Assembly: GCA_015069485.1 (NCBI GenBank)
Contig: SVIM01000006.1
Coordinates: 1 to 64,000 of the forward strand
Direction of reading: 5' to 3'
DNA from: Clostridiales bacterium
GTDB taxonomy: Bacteria; Bacillota; Clostridia; Christensenellales; Borkfalkiaceae
Length of the DNA: 64,000 bases
The notes under the pieces are model-generated. The model saw only the letters and a list, made by a program, of their open reading frames with translations. It was not told where the DNA came from and made no database searches. Positions 38,238 through 46,778 of this stretch are shown here, piece by piece (positions within the stretch are counted from its first letter, which is position 1; every line of letters starts with the position of its first letter). A program made the translations under genes and the position numbers.

Positions 38238-38978
38238 TTAAACTCCACGCCAACCAGCATAAAGCCTAAATTCAACGCCTTCTTCAATAGTTGGTGACAC
38301 GTCAAAATCCCATTCATTGATGCACTCAGGCTCGGTATACCAACCAATAAATTCATATCCGTTTCTTTCGGGATTGAATGGTAAAGGAATTTTTTCGCCC
38401 GTATCAATATTATCCAAACTATAATATCCGCCATTTACCTCATTAGAATTGTTGTTCATAAAAACAATGTTAGCAGGTTTACAATCGCTCATATTACCTT
38501 TTAATTCATCATACAGCGATTTATACACATAAACGTTTTTCAGATTTGCGAAATTAAATGTTATTTCAAAGCTATTGGAACACACCATCAAATCTACTTC
38601 AGAACCATAAAAATAATTAATACCTTTTATATTTTCATGTATATACAGTTTTTTAAGATTTCCACAATAAACGTGGTGACTTTTGTTATGGTAAAAACCC
38701 TCATCAAAAAAACCGATGTGCTTCACTGGTTTACCGTCTATTTCTCTTGGAATTTCAATTGCTTCTTGTTCTAACCCTAATGTTGTGAACCCAACAATCG
38801 CAATAGCATTATTATTTTTATCCTGAAAATTACTATTTTCGCCTACAATAATATATTGATAAAAGCCGTCCTCATAGATTTTGGCTTCTCTACTACAACC
38901 GTTAGCAAAAACCAACAAAGTTATAATCAGCATTAAACATACCGTTAAGCTAAAATATTGCTTTAATTTCCTTTTCAT
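38238..38978 (-). CDS. Lipoprotein with a Listeria-Bacteroides (InlB B-repeat-like) C-terminal repeat
   Basis: Signal with FANGCSRE lipobox; PFNPERNGYEFIGWYTEPECINEWDFD...LYAGW. Confidence 0.7.
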   Translation of the reverse strand: MKRKLKQYFSLTVCLMLIITLLVFANGCSREAKIYEDGFYQYIIVGENSNFQDKNNNAIAIVGFTTLGLEQEAIEIPREIDGKPVKHIGFFDEGFYHNKSHHVYCGNLKKLYIHENIKGINYFYGSEVDLMVCSNSFEITFNFANLKNVYVYKSLYDELKGNMSDCKPANIVFMNNNSNEVNGGYYSLDNIDTGEKIPLPFNPERNGYEFIGWYTEPECINEWDFDVSPTIEEGVEFRLYAGWRGV

Positions 38979-39145
38979 ATCGTTCTCCTTTTTAAATAAT
39001 TGCTAGACTTTAATTAAATTTTTATTTTATGCTATTGCATTGGACTTCTCTCCTTAAAACTATTTTTTTAATATATTATACCATACTTTGCCAATATTGT
39101 CAATGGTTAACTCAGTAACGTTTAAAAAACCAATAAAACTAAAAA

Positions 39146-39165
39146 GTGCGGAGTGAATTCCGCAC
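39146..39165 (-). terminator. Intrinsic terminator downstream of the YgjP-like gene
   Basis: GTGCGGA-gtgaat-TCCGCAC flanked by A- and T-rich tracts. Confidence 0.6.
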
Positions 39166-39179
39166 CTTTAAATAAAATT

Positions 39180-39821
39180 TTAATTATAAAAATTTGCAAT
39201 AAAGGCAAATTGTTTTAAAACTTGACGCTCCTTTTTATAATTTTTACAAAACCTTGAAACAAGGTTCCAAAAATTTTTTGAGTGGTTATGATGAACGGTA
39301 TGGCAAAGCTCGTGAATTATTATATAGTGCCAACTTGATACGGGAAGCATTAAAAGCTTATAGTTAAAAACTATATTGTTTTTTGCGTCACAGCACCCCC
39401 ACCTTGCCTTATAGCTTTTAAACGAAACGGTGCTTGCGCTTAAATTGCAAAGGGCGCAAATTTTTTCGTATTCAGCTAAAAACAAGGGCGATAAAAACTG
39501 CGTTAGCGCGTTGCGAATTTGATTTTTATTTTTTAAAACTAATTTGTTTTGAAAAATTTTATTTTCTTTACCGAATTCCAAGTCTATTAGTTTACCGCAA
39601 ATTAATATTTTTTTATAGCTTAAAACCTGTTCCCTCTCAAATATATTTTGGCCGTTTAGCGCAATTTTTTTGCTAATCCAGCTTCGCTTTCGTTCAACGA
39701 ATTTATGAATTTCAGCCATAGGTAAGCTTTTAGGCGCTCTTACTATAACCTCGTTTAAGCTCGTAACTTGTATCGCTACGCTTTTTCTTTTAGTCCTTAC
39801 TGCTTTATAATTTATATTCAT
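39180..39821 (-). CDS. YgjP/SprT-like zinc metallopeptidase
   Basis: IIIHELCHTVHHNHSKNFWNLV (HExxH) and the YKARWGCC region. Confidence 0.85.
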   Translation of the reverse strand: MNINYKAVRTKRKSVAIQVTSLNEVIVRAPKSLPMAEIHKFVERKRSWISKKIALNGQNIFEREQVLSYKKILICGKLIDLEFGKENKIFQNKLVLKNKNQIRNALTQFLSPLFLAEYEKICALCNLSASTVSFKSYKARWGCCDAKNNIVFNYKLLMLPVSSWHYIIIHELCHTVHHNHSKNFWNLVSRFCKNYKKERQVLKQFAFIANFYN

Positions 39822-40542
39822 CTATCGTAAATTTAAATTGCGTTCTTAATTCGCCTTGCACTCTTCCTTCGATAAGCACACTTCCGTCGTCTTGTCGGCT
39901 TTTAAGCACCGTAAATTCTTCGCCCATTTTACATTGCTTAACGTAGCTTACTTGCGCGGTGGAAATAAACTTATTTTTTAACTCTTCAGGAGAAAAGGCG
40001 TCAATCGCAAAATCTGCGTATTTAGTATTGTTTACGTGATTATAATGGTCGTAATCGGTGTAGGAAACCCTTTTAAAAAACGCCGCTTCGCCACCGTCGA
40101 GCTGGGGGATTTTCCACTTGTTAAACTCTATACTTCTAAAATCGTTATACTCCCTTTCATCCGTTTCGAAAAAGGCTTTTGAAGGTAAAATTGCGTACCT
40201 TTCCAAATCGATTAAGCACCAACGCGAAGTGGCTACACCTACCTTTTCTTCACCGATAAAAAGCTCGAAATCCCTTAAAAAAATTAAGTGCCCCGGCTTT
40301 AACGGCCAAGTGCTTACCGTTAAATTTTCGCCGTATTTTATAGGCCTTGTGAGATTAATGTACCAGTTGGAAACGATAAAAGCAAAGCCCTTCTTTTTAA
40401 TGTCTTCGTAGCCAAAGCCTAACTCGTCTGCAGAAAGGCTTGCGGATTCTTGCATTATAGCAAGTAAGGCAGAAAGCTTTAAATTATCATAAAGATCAAC
40501 GTCCGAATAACGAATCGTGTAAGTTTTTTTGTTTAAATACAC
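39805..40542 (-). CDS. Acyl-ACP thioesterase
   Basis: YTIRYSDVDLYDNLKLSALLAIMQESAS hot-dog fold, VSYTDYDHYNHVNNTKYADFA. Confidence 0.88.
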   Translation of the reverse strand: MYLNKKTYTIRYSDVDLYDNLKLSALLAIMQESASLSADELGFGYEDIKKKGFAFIVSNWYINLTRPIKYGENLTVSTWPLKPGHLIFLRDFELFIGEEKVGVATSRWCLIDLERYAILPSKAFFETDEREYNDFRSIEFNKWKIPQLDGGEAAFFKRVSYTDYDHYNHVNNTKYADFAIDAFSPEELKNKFISTAQVSYVKQCKMGEEFTVLKSRQDDGSVLIEGRVQGELRTQFKFTIDEYKL

Positions 40543-40636
40543 TTTAATATTCTTCCTTAATTTTTATTATATTGATTTTAAATATTTTAGCACTTTTATA
40601 TTAAAATGTCTATTATTTTGCAAAAAAATAATTAAT

Positions 40637-40649
40637 TATGTGTGACATA
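40637..40649. promoter_or_regulatory. Possible PadR-type operator (inverted repeat)
   Basis: TATGT-GTG-ACATA, 25 nt upstream of the -35 of the PadR-like gene. Confidence 0.4.
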
Positions 40650-40673
40650 GTACCATTTATTTTGATTTTAGTA

Positions 40674-40702
40674 TTGACATATTTGGTATTATGTGATATA
40701 AT
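40674..40702 (+). promoter_or_regulatory. Consensus sigma-A promoter of the PadR-like gene
   Basis: TTGACA - 17 nt - TATAAT, followed by an ACGGAGGT RBS and ATG at 40727. Confidence 0.88.
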
Positions 40703-40726
40703 ATACACAAAATACGGAGGTTTAGT

Positions 40727-42628
40727 ATGGATAACGATAAAATTTTGCCCGTAGATAGCGAAACGGACGAAAATTTAAATAGCGAGTTGGAAAACGACCA
40801 ACAAGCCCAAAGCGAGCACGGCGTGTTAGAAGTTAAAGAAGAACCCTCCCGCACTACCGAAAAAAATTCGATTAGTGCCGACCTTATTCGCGGTCACATT
40901 AATACTATTATTTTGCGTACATTAGACGAACGAGATAAGTACGGCTATGAAATAATAAATGAAATCGAACAAAAAAGCCACGGTCAGTACGAGCTTAAAC
41001 AACCCACCCTTTACAGCGCGTTAAAGCGCCTTGAAACGCAAGGCTACATACAAGCTTATTGGAAAAGCGACGAAGTTTCATCAGGTGGCAGAAGAAAATA
41101 TTTCCGCCTTACTGAAGCAGGTAAAGAAATTACCGAAAAAAACCGTGCCGAGTGGGAATATTCAAGAACCGTTATCGACAGTTTGATTTCTGATAGAAGC
41201 TTTGATTTTTCACAGCCTGCGCCTAATAGCGTTGACTTTAATATACTTAAAAAATCCACTTCCAGAGTACCCGTCGTTAAATTAGAAACGGTTGACGGAA
41301 ACGCAAAAATTAGCGAAGACGGACAAGCTTTTTGGGAAAGACACCAAGCCCTTGCCGACCAACAGGAACAAACGCTTCAACAGGTTTTAGCCGAACAGCA
41401 AGCGTTATCTGACCAACAGGAGCAAGCATTGCAACAAGTTTTAGCAGAGCAACAAGCACTTGCAGAACAGCAAATTTTGGCTGAACAAAGGCTTGCTTCC
41501 CTTAAGGAATTAGAAGATAAGCTAAACGCGCAAAAGCAAGAATTAGAAGAAGAGCAACAAGCTTTTGAAAACAAAAAAAGCGAGCAGTTGCAAGAGTTAG
41601 AAGATAAGCTTTTGGCGCAGCAGCAGGCGTTAGACGAACAAAAAGCCGAACAGGAAGAAGCTTTTGCTTTACAGCAAGAAGAGTTTGCCAATCAAATGGC
41701 AGAGCAAGTAAACGCCATTGCTTTAAAGCAAAAAGAAATTGAAGAGCAACACCAACAGTTTTTGTTGGAGCAAGAAGCTATTAAGCAACAGGCTATTGAA
41801 GAGGCTAGAATTAGAGCCGAACGCCAAGCTGAAGAAGAGCAGCGCAAATTAGTGCACGAAAACTTTTTAAAGCTTATGAACGGCCAACCCCAGCCACAAC
41901 AAGCGCAACAAGCGGAAATTGCTTATACTCAAGCAAACGCTCCTTCCCCTATTTATACGAGCAAGCCCGAAACGGAAAGGGATTATAGAAACCTTATTAA
42001 TAACTTGTTTTTAGGCACGATAAGCACGCCTAACTACCCTTCAGTCCCTAAGGCAGAAGCAGTTATGCAAGAACCTATTCCTACCTATCCTTGCCCCCCT
42101 ACTCCCCCTTCTGCAACGCAGAGCGCCGAGCCTACCGTTATTCAGTTTGGCGACGCCAAGACAAAGGCTTTGGACGAGGGCTTAAGGATTAACACCGCCG
42201 AAAGCTATTCCCGTACGCAAGAAAAAGCGCCTTATAGCAAGGGATTAACGCTTTTTAAAAGCTCTTTAATAGTTGGTATTATTATGCTTTTAGAGTTTGC
42301 GCTTTGCCTTTTATTTAAGGATGCGCTTGCAGTTGAAACGGTTTATCCTTTAGTAATTTTAGCGATAAACTGTGCACAAGTCGGCATATGCGCCGTAGTT
42401 GGTTTTAGCGGACTTATTCAAAACAACAGAAGACCTACTTCCAACAATTACATATCTACAAGTATAATAATTTGTATCGTTTCTATTTTAATAATTTGTT
42501 TAACCTCGCTTCTTATTCAGGTAAATTTTTCATCCATTGCAGATATAACTGCAAAAATAATTATTCCTTGTATTATTGCATTGAATATCCCTGTGTTTAC
42601 CGTAAGCTTTTATTTGTTAAGCAAATAA
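40727..42628 (+). CDS. PadR-family winged-helix protein with long Gln/Glu-rich coiled coil and four C-terminal TM helices
   Basis: LIRGHINTIILRTLDERDKYGYEIINEIEQKSHGQYELKQPTLYSALKRLETQGYI...GGRRKYFRLTEAGKE (PadR); then QQEQ/LAEQQALAEQQ coiled coil; then four hydrophobic segments. Confidence 0.85.
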   Translation: MDNDKILPVDSETDENLNSELENDQQAQSEHGVLEVKEEPSRTTEKNSISADLIRGHINTIILRTLDERDKYGYEIINEIEQKSHGQYELKQPTLYSALKRLETQGYIQAYWKSDEVSSGGRRKYFRLTEAGKEITEKNRAEWEYSRTVIDSLISDRSFDFSQPAPNSVDFNILKKSTSRVPVVKLETVDGNAKISEDGQAFWERHQALADQQEQTLQQVLAEQQALSDQQEQALQQVLAEQQALAEQQILAEQRLASLKELEDKLNAQKQELEEEQQAFENKKSEQLQELEDKLLAQQQALDEQKAEQEEAFALQQEEFANQMAEQVNAIALKQKEIEEQHQQFLLEQEAIKQQAIEEARIRAERQAEEEQRKLVHENFLKLMNGQPQPQQAQQAEIAYTQANAPSPIYTSKPETERDYRNLINNLFLGTISTPNYPSVPKAEAVMQEPIPTYPCPPTPPSATQSAEPTVIQFGDAKTKALDEGLRINTAESYSRTQEKAPYSKGLTLFKSSLIVGIIMLLEFALCLLFKDALAVETVYPLVILAINCAQVGICAVVGFSGLIQNNRRPTSNNYISTSIIICIVSILIICLTSLLIQVNFSSIADITAKIIIPCIIALNIPVFTVSFYLLSK

Positions 42629-42641
42629 TTATAAAAATAAT

Positions 42642-42669
42642 AAAGCGTCGGCATATACCGACGCTTTTT
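42642..42669 (+). terminator. Intrinsic terminator of the PadR-like gene
   Basis: AAAGCGTCGG-catata-CCGACGCTTTTT. Confidence 0.85.
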
Positions 42670-42688
42670 AAATTTGAAAGGTTATATA

Positions 42689-42716
42689 AAAAACGGAGCA
42701 GGTTTGCTCCGTTTTT
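42689..42716. terminator. Second hairpin terminator, likely serving the convergent rny gene or bidirectional
   Basis: AAAAACGGAGCA-ggtt-TGCTCCGTTTTT. Confidence 0.75.
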
Positions 42717-42790
42717 GTTATGATTTGGGTTTTTTAAGATTGTTATTTAAGCCTGAACGGCTGTTAAACGCTTATTTTAAAGATTAAGCG

Positions 42791-44404
42791 TTATTTTGCG
42801 TATTCAACGCTTCTAAATTCACGGATAACGTTAACCTTAATTTGACCGGGATATTCAAGTTCTGCTTCGATTTTTTTAGCGATATCCTTTGCAAGGAATA
42901 AGGCTTGAGCGTCGTCGATTTGTTCGGGTTTTACAATTACGCGAACTTCACGGCCTGCTTGAATTGCATAGCTCTTGTCTACGCCAGTAAAGCTAGATGC
43001 GATTTCTTCTAATCTTTCAAGGCGTTTAACGTAGTTAGTACCCGTTTCTCTTCTAGCACCAGGGCGCGCGCCGGAAATAGCGTCTGCCGCGGCAACGAGC
43101 ACAGCTTCAATAGTTTTAGGCTCGCAATCGCCGTGGTGCGCTGCAATAGCGTTGATTACGTTTGCGTTTTCCTTATACTTTTTAGCGATATCTGCGCCAA
43201 GCTGAATATGAGTACCTTCTTGCTCGTGGTCAACTGCCTTACCTATATCGTGCAATAAGCCTGCGCGCTTGGCAAGGTTTACGTCTAAGCCTAATTCTTG
43301 CGCCATTAAGCCTGCAAGGCGAGCAACCTCTAACGAGTGTTTATATACGTTTTGACCGTAGCTCGTTCTATATTTAAGCCTACCGATAAGCTTAATAATT
43401 TCGGGATGTAAGCCGAAGATGCCAACTTCAAACATAGCGTTTTCGCCGGCAGCCTTAATTTCGGCATCCATTTCCTTTTTAACCTTTTCAACCGTTTCTT
43501 CGATTCTTGCGGGATGAATTCTTCCGTCAGAAATAAGCCTTTCGAGCGAAAGTCTTGCAACCTCGCGACGAACAGGGTCAAAGCCCGATAAAACTACTAC
43601 TTCGGGAGTATCGTCAATAATAAGCTCGATACCCGTAGCGTTTTCGATAGCGCGGATGTTTCTACCCTCTCTACCGATAATTCTCGCTTTCATATCGTCG
43701 CTGGGAAGAGGAACGACGGATACGGTAATTTCGGAAGCGTGATCGCTTGCACAACGCTGAACTGCTAAAGCAATAATTTTCTTTGCTTCGTTGTTCGCTT
43801 CGTCCTTTGCGGTTTGTTCAATGCTTCTAACCTGCAAAGCAACATCGTGACGGGCTTCGTCTAAAATTTCGTCACAAAGAAGCTTTTTAGCTTCTTCTTT
43901 TGAAAGCTGTGCAACCTTTTCAAGTTCCTGAATCATCAATTCGTGTTGATGATTAACCTTTTCCTGCGTTTTTTTAACTTCTAATTCCTTATTTTGTAAA
44001 TCCCTTTTTTGCTGTTCTAAAGCGTCAGATTTTTTAAGTAAGGAATCTTCCTTTTTGTCTAAAATTTCTTCTTTTTGAACTAAGCGTTGTTCGTGTTTGG
44101 TGAGTTCGGCTTTCTTTTCACGGCTTTCACGTTCAAACTCGTTTCTTAATCTAAGCTCCTGTTCCTTAGCTTCTAAAATTGCTTCTTTTTTTAATGCTTT
44201 ACATTCGGCGGTAGCATCGTCAACCATTTTTTTAGTTCTCGTTTCTACGTCGCCGAGTTTTTTGTCCGTATTCTTTTTGTATAGTACGTATCCTAAAAAA
44301 CATCCTGCACAAAGTGCAACTACTAAAATGCCTACGCAAAGCCCTATTGTCAAGCCCAAAGGTACGTTTGCAAGAAACAGGGTGCTTAATACTTGTGCGT
44401 TCAT
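42791..44404 (-). CDS. rny: Ribonuclease Y
   Basis: N-terminal TM, coiled coil, KH motif [29 protein letters not shown] motif [12 protein letters not shown]. Confidence 0.97.
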   Translation of the reverse strand: MNAQVLSTLFLANVPLGLTIGLCVGILVVALCAGCFLGYVLYKKNTDKKLGDVETRTKKMVDDATAECKALKKEAILEAKEQELRLRNEFERESREKKAELTKHEQRLVQKEEILDKKEDSLLKKSDALEQQKRDLQNKELEVKKTQEKVNHQHELMIQELEKVAQLSKEEAKKLLCDEILDEARHDVALQVRSIEQTAKDEANNEAKKIIALAVQRCASDHASEITVSVVPLPSDDMKARIIGREGRNIRAIENATGIELIIDDTPEVVVLSGFDPVRREVARLSLERLISDGRIHPARIEETVEKVKKEMDAEIKAAGENAMFEVGIFGLHPEIIKLIGRLKYRTSYGQNVYKHSLEVARLAGLMAQELGLDVNLAKRAGLLHDIGKAVDHEQEGTHIQLGADIAKKYKENANVINAIAAHHGDCEPKTIEAVLVAAADAISGARPGARRETGTNYVKRLERLEEIASSFTGVDKSYAIQAGREVRVIVKPEQIDDAQALFLAKDIAKKIEAELEYPGQIKVNVIREFRSVEYAK

Positions 44405-44580
44405 AATAAGCCTCCTGATTGTAATTTTAATATATATGCCGCTATGCGGAAATTATATACCATATATATTGTACATCATATGGGAGGAAATGTCAAATTA
44501 ATAAATAAAATACTTTACTCATAATTCAAAAAAAATTGACTACTTTACCTGTTTGACGGTAAGATTAATGGCTATATAAA

Positions 44581-44625
44581 AATAGCACGCTATGAATTGC
44601 AAATAAGCAAAAATAGCGTGCTATT
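44581..44625 (-). terminator. Terminator-like hairpin downstream of the CotH gene
   Basis: AATAGCACGCTAT...ATAGCGTGCTATT inverted repeat with A/T tracts. Confidence 0.55.
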
Positions 44626-44638
44626 ATATTTTAATTAA

Positions 44639-46738
44639 TTACGATAAGGCGATTGCGCTATATAAATCGATATAGTCAACGTTAGTAGTTTCGCTTGATA
44701 CGGTAGTGAGCACGATTGTATTTGCGCCTTTTTTTAAGTTTATTTTTTTAATATTAACAGACGTCCAGTCGTGCCAGCTGTCATCCCCTGCTAAAACGTA
44801 ACAAAAACCAACATCTTCCTTTTCTCCGTTTACCTGAACAGAGAACCAGCTTGAGAAGGAAGCGTCGTAATTTCTTTTACTTAAACCGACTGACAAGAAA
44901 GCTTCGGTTGCTTCAGTTACGTTTACGGTAAAGGTTATAGTTTTACCAACGTCACCGGAAACTTGACCTAAATAACCGTTTGCGCTTGCGCCGTTGCCCG
45001 TTCTTTTAGCAATATTATTGCTGATTTGAGCGTTTTCCGCTTCGTATCTGTATGCGGTTGTCCCACTATCGGGTTGCGCATCTTCACCAAAGCTTCCGTT
45101 ACCCCATTGACTATTAAGGTAATTAAAGCGGGTGGAAAGCCAATTAGCAAATACGTCTGCCGCTTCTGCTTGAGTTTTGCAATTAACTACGTCCTGCACT
45201 AATTCGTTGCCGACGTTAACGCCGATATTACCCCACTTTTCATAGTTTTTAGCGTAGTAATCTTCGTAGGTTACTTTATGTTCATAAATTAATTCAAGAG
45301 CAGTTGAAAATACTCCGTTTTCCCAACATTCTACCCACTTTGCCTTAACCTTATCCATAAACCAATCTTGACGAATTAATACGACGAGCCAAGGGTTATT
45401 GCTGTTTGCAACGTGCATACCTACGGGAGAGCTAACCCAACCGCTTCTTATACCGAAGGAAGAGTCGAAGTCCCAAGGGGCTTGGAAGGTAAGCTTTTTA
45501 TTGCCCGTTTCAGTCATATCGGCAGACATTATAAAGCTTGACCAGTTAATATCGTAGTCACAAGCGATTTCGTTTATAATATAAGTATCTACGAGAGAAG
45601 GAATATCAACAACCTCGGAAACGCATTCTTCAACCGATTTAGCGTTACTAGTTGTAAGCGCAGTATACGAATTGTTAAACCTATAGAAGGTGTTATCGTA
45701 AACTGCCTTATACATAATTCTGTAAACGTTTTCTACGTAGCTGGAAATAAAGGTTTTTTGCGCTTGGGAATACATATCGTTTTTAATGGAGAAGCCGTCC
45801 TGCCAAGAGTTTACGGCACTACCGTCTAATCTTATAAGCTGAGAGTGATTATTGTAGTTTACGGCAAACTGCTCCAATTCCTTTTCTTCTTGATAGTATC
45901 CGTCGTATTCAAACATATAACCGATATCAGTTCCGGTATAATCGTCTTCTACTTCGGGCACTTCTACTCTGTTTTCCTTAACCTCCTGCTGTTCAACCAA
46001 GAGATACATACCCCAGTATTGACCGTTTACGTAAAATTCTACGTTGCGGAAATCGGAGGTATAATAGCCGTCAGAGCCAAGGATTGTATTACCAAGATAA
46101 AAAGCCGTTGCGTTACGAACCATAGAGCTATCTTTATAGTCGGCAAGCAGTACCCAGTTTTTAAACTTTTCACCGCCGTTTAAGCCAAGCATATTTTGCT
46201 TTTTACTAAATTTTATTCTAAAGGGTTTTTTATCGTAGTTTACGGTGTAGTTACCCCTAACCTTAATTTCCGCTGCGATATTTTCCAACTCGTATTCTTC
46301 TTCGCAGTTATCTACGGTTACGGTACAGTCAACGTAATCCCACTTATTTTCCCTTGTGGGTACGGTTGCGAAATCATTTTTACCGTCGGTAGTAACAACT
46401 CTAACAGCGGGCATTACTTCGGTAATTTGAGGTCTATAAGAATAGCGTTCGTCAGGAACTACGGCGTGACCTTCGCACTTTTCAGAGCAAGCCTCCTCTT
46501 CGCAAGCTTGGTCGGTGCATTTTTGGCAATCGGGGCACACAGATTCGCATTCGTGCTCTACGCATTGACATTTATCTATGCAAGCTTCATCTTCGCATTC
46601 TAAGTTAGTACACAATTGACAGTCGGGGCACTGAGATTGACAGGTATGCTCTTCTGGAGGAGTTACGCAACCAAAGAAGCAAGATACCGCCATTAAGCCC
46701 GTGCAAATGAGCGCAATGATTTTGTTAGTTTTCTTCAT
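44639..46738 (-). CDS. CotH-kinase-family lipoprotein with N-terminal Cys-rich repeats and C-terminal CBM6/35-like domain
   Basis: VRGNYTVNYDKKPFRIKFSKKQNMLGLNGGEKFKNWVLLADYKDSSMVRN, WDFDSSFGIR; C-terminal YRYEAENAQISN...GANTIVLTTVSSETTNVDYIDLY. Confidence 0.85.
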   Translation of the reverse strand: MKKTNKIIALICTGLMAVSCFFGCVTPPEEHTCQSQCPDCQLCTNLECEDEACIDKCQCVEHECESVCPDCQKCTDQACEEEACSEKCEGHAVVPDERYSYRPQITEVMPAVRVVTTDGKNDFATVPTRENKWDYVDCTVTVDNCEEEYELENIAAEIKVRGNYTVNYDKKPFRIKFSKKQNMLGLNGGEKFKNWVLLADYKDSSMVRNATAFYLGNTILGSDGYYTSDFRNVEFYVNGQYWGMYLLVEQQEVKENRVEVPEVEDDYTGTDIGYMFEYDGYYQEEKELEQFAVNYNNHSQLIRLDGSAVNSWQDGFSIKNDMYSQAQKTFISSYVENVYRIMYKAVYDNTFYRFNNSYTALTTSNAKSVEECVSEVVDIPSLVDTYIINEIACDYDINWSSFIMSADMTETGNKKLTFQAPWDFDSSFGIRSGWVSSPVGMHVANSNNPWLVVLIRQDWFMDKVKAKWVECWENGVFSTALELIYEHKVTYEDYYAKNYEKWGNIGVNVGNELVQDVVNCKTQAEAADVFANWLSTRFNYLNSQWGNGSFGEDAQPDSGTTAYRYEAENAQISNNIAKRTGNGASANGYLGQVSGDVGKTITFTVNVTEATEAFLSVGLSKRNYDASFSSWFSVQVNGEKEDVGFCYVLAGDDSWHDWTSVNIKKINLKKGANTIVLTTVSSETTNVDYIDLYSAIALS

Positions 46739-46778
46739 AATTTCTCCTTAATAAAATCTAATTATAAAACAACTGTTT

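Noticed and set aside
38162-38434. 90-aa ORF overlapping the InlB-repeat lipoprotein
   Set aside because: Out-of-frame overlap with a better-supported lipoprotein CDS.
41377-41691. Minus-strand Cys-rich 104-aa ORF opposite the PadR-like gene
   Set aside because: The Cys/Ser richness arises from reading CAA/GCA-rich Gln/Ala codons on the opposite strand; it has no RBS or homology signal.
46196-46603. 135-aa hydrophobic plus-strand ORF opposite CotH
   Set aside because: Antisense to a well-supported CDS, with no recognisable family and no RBS.
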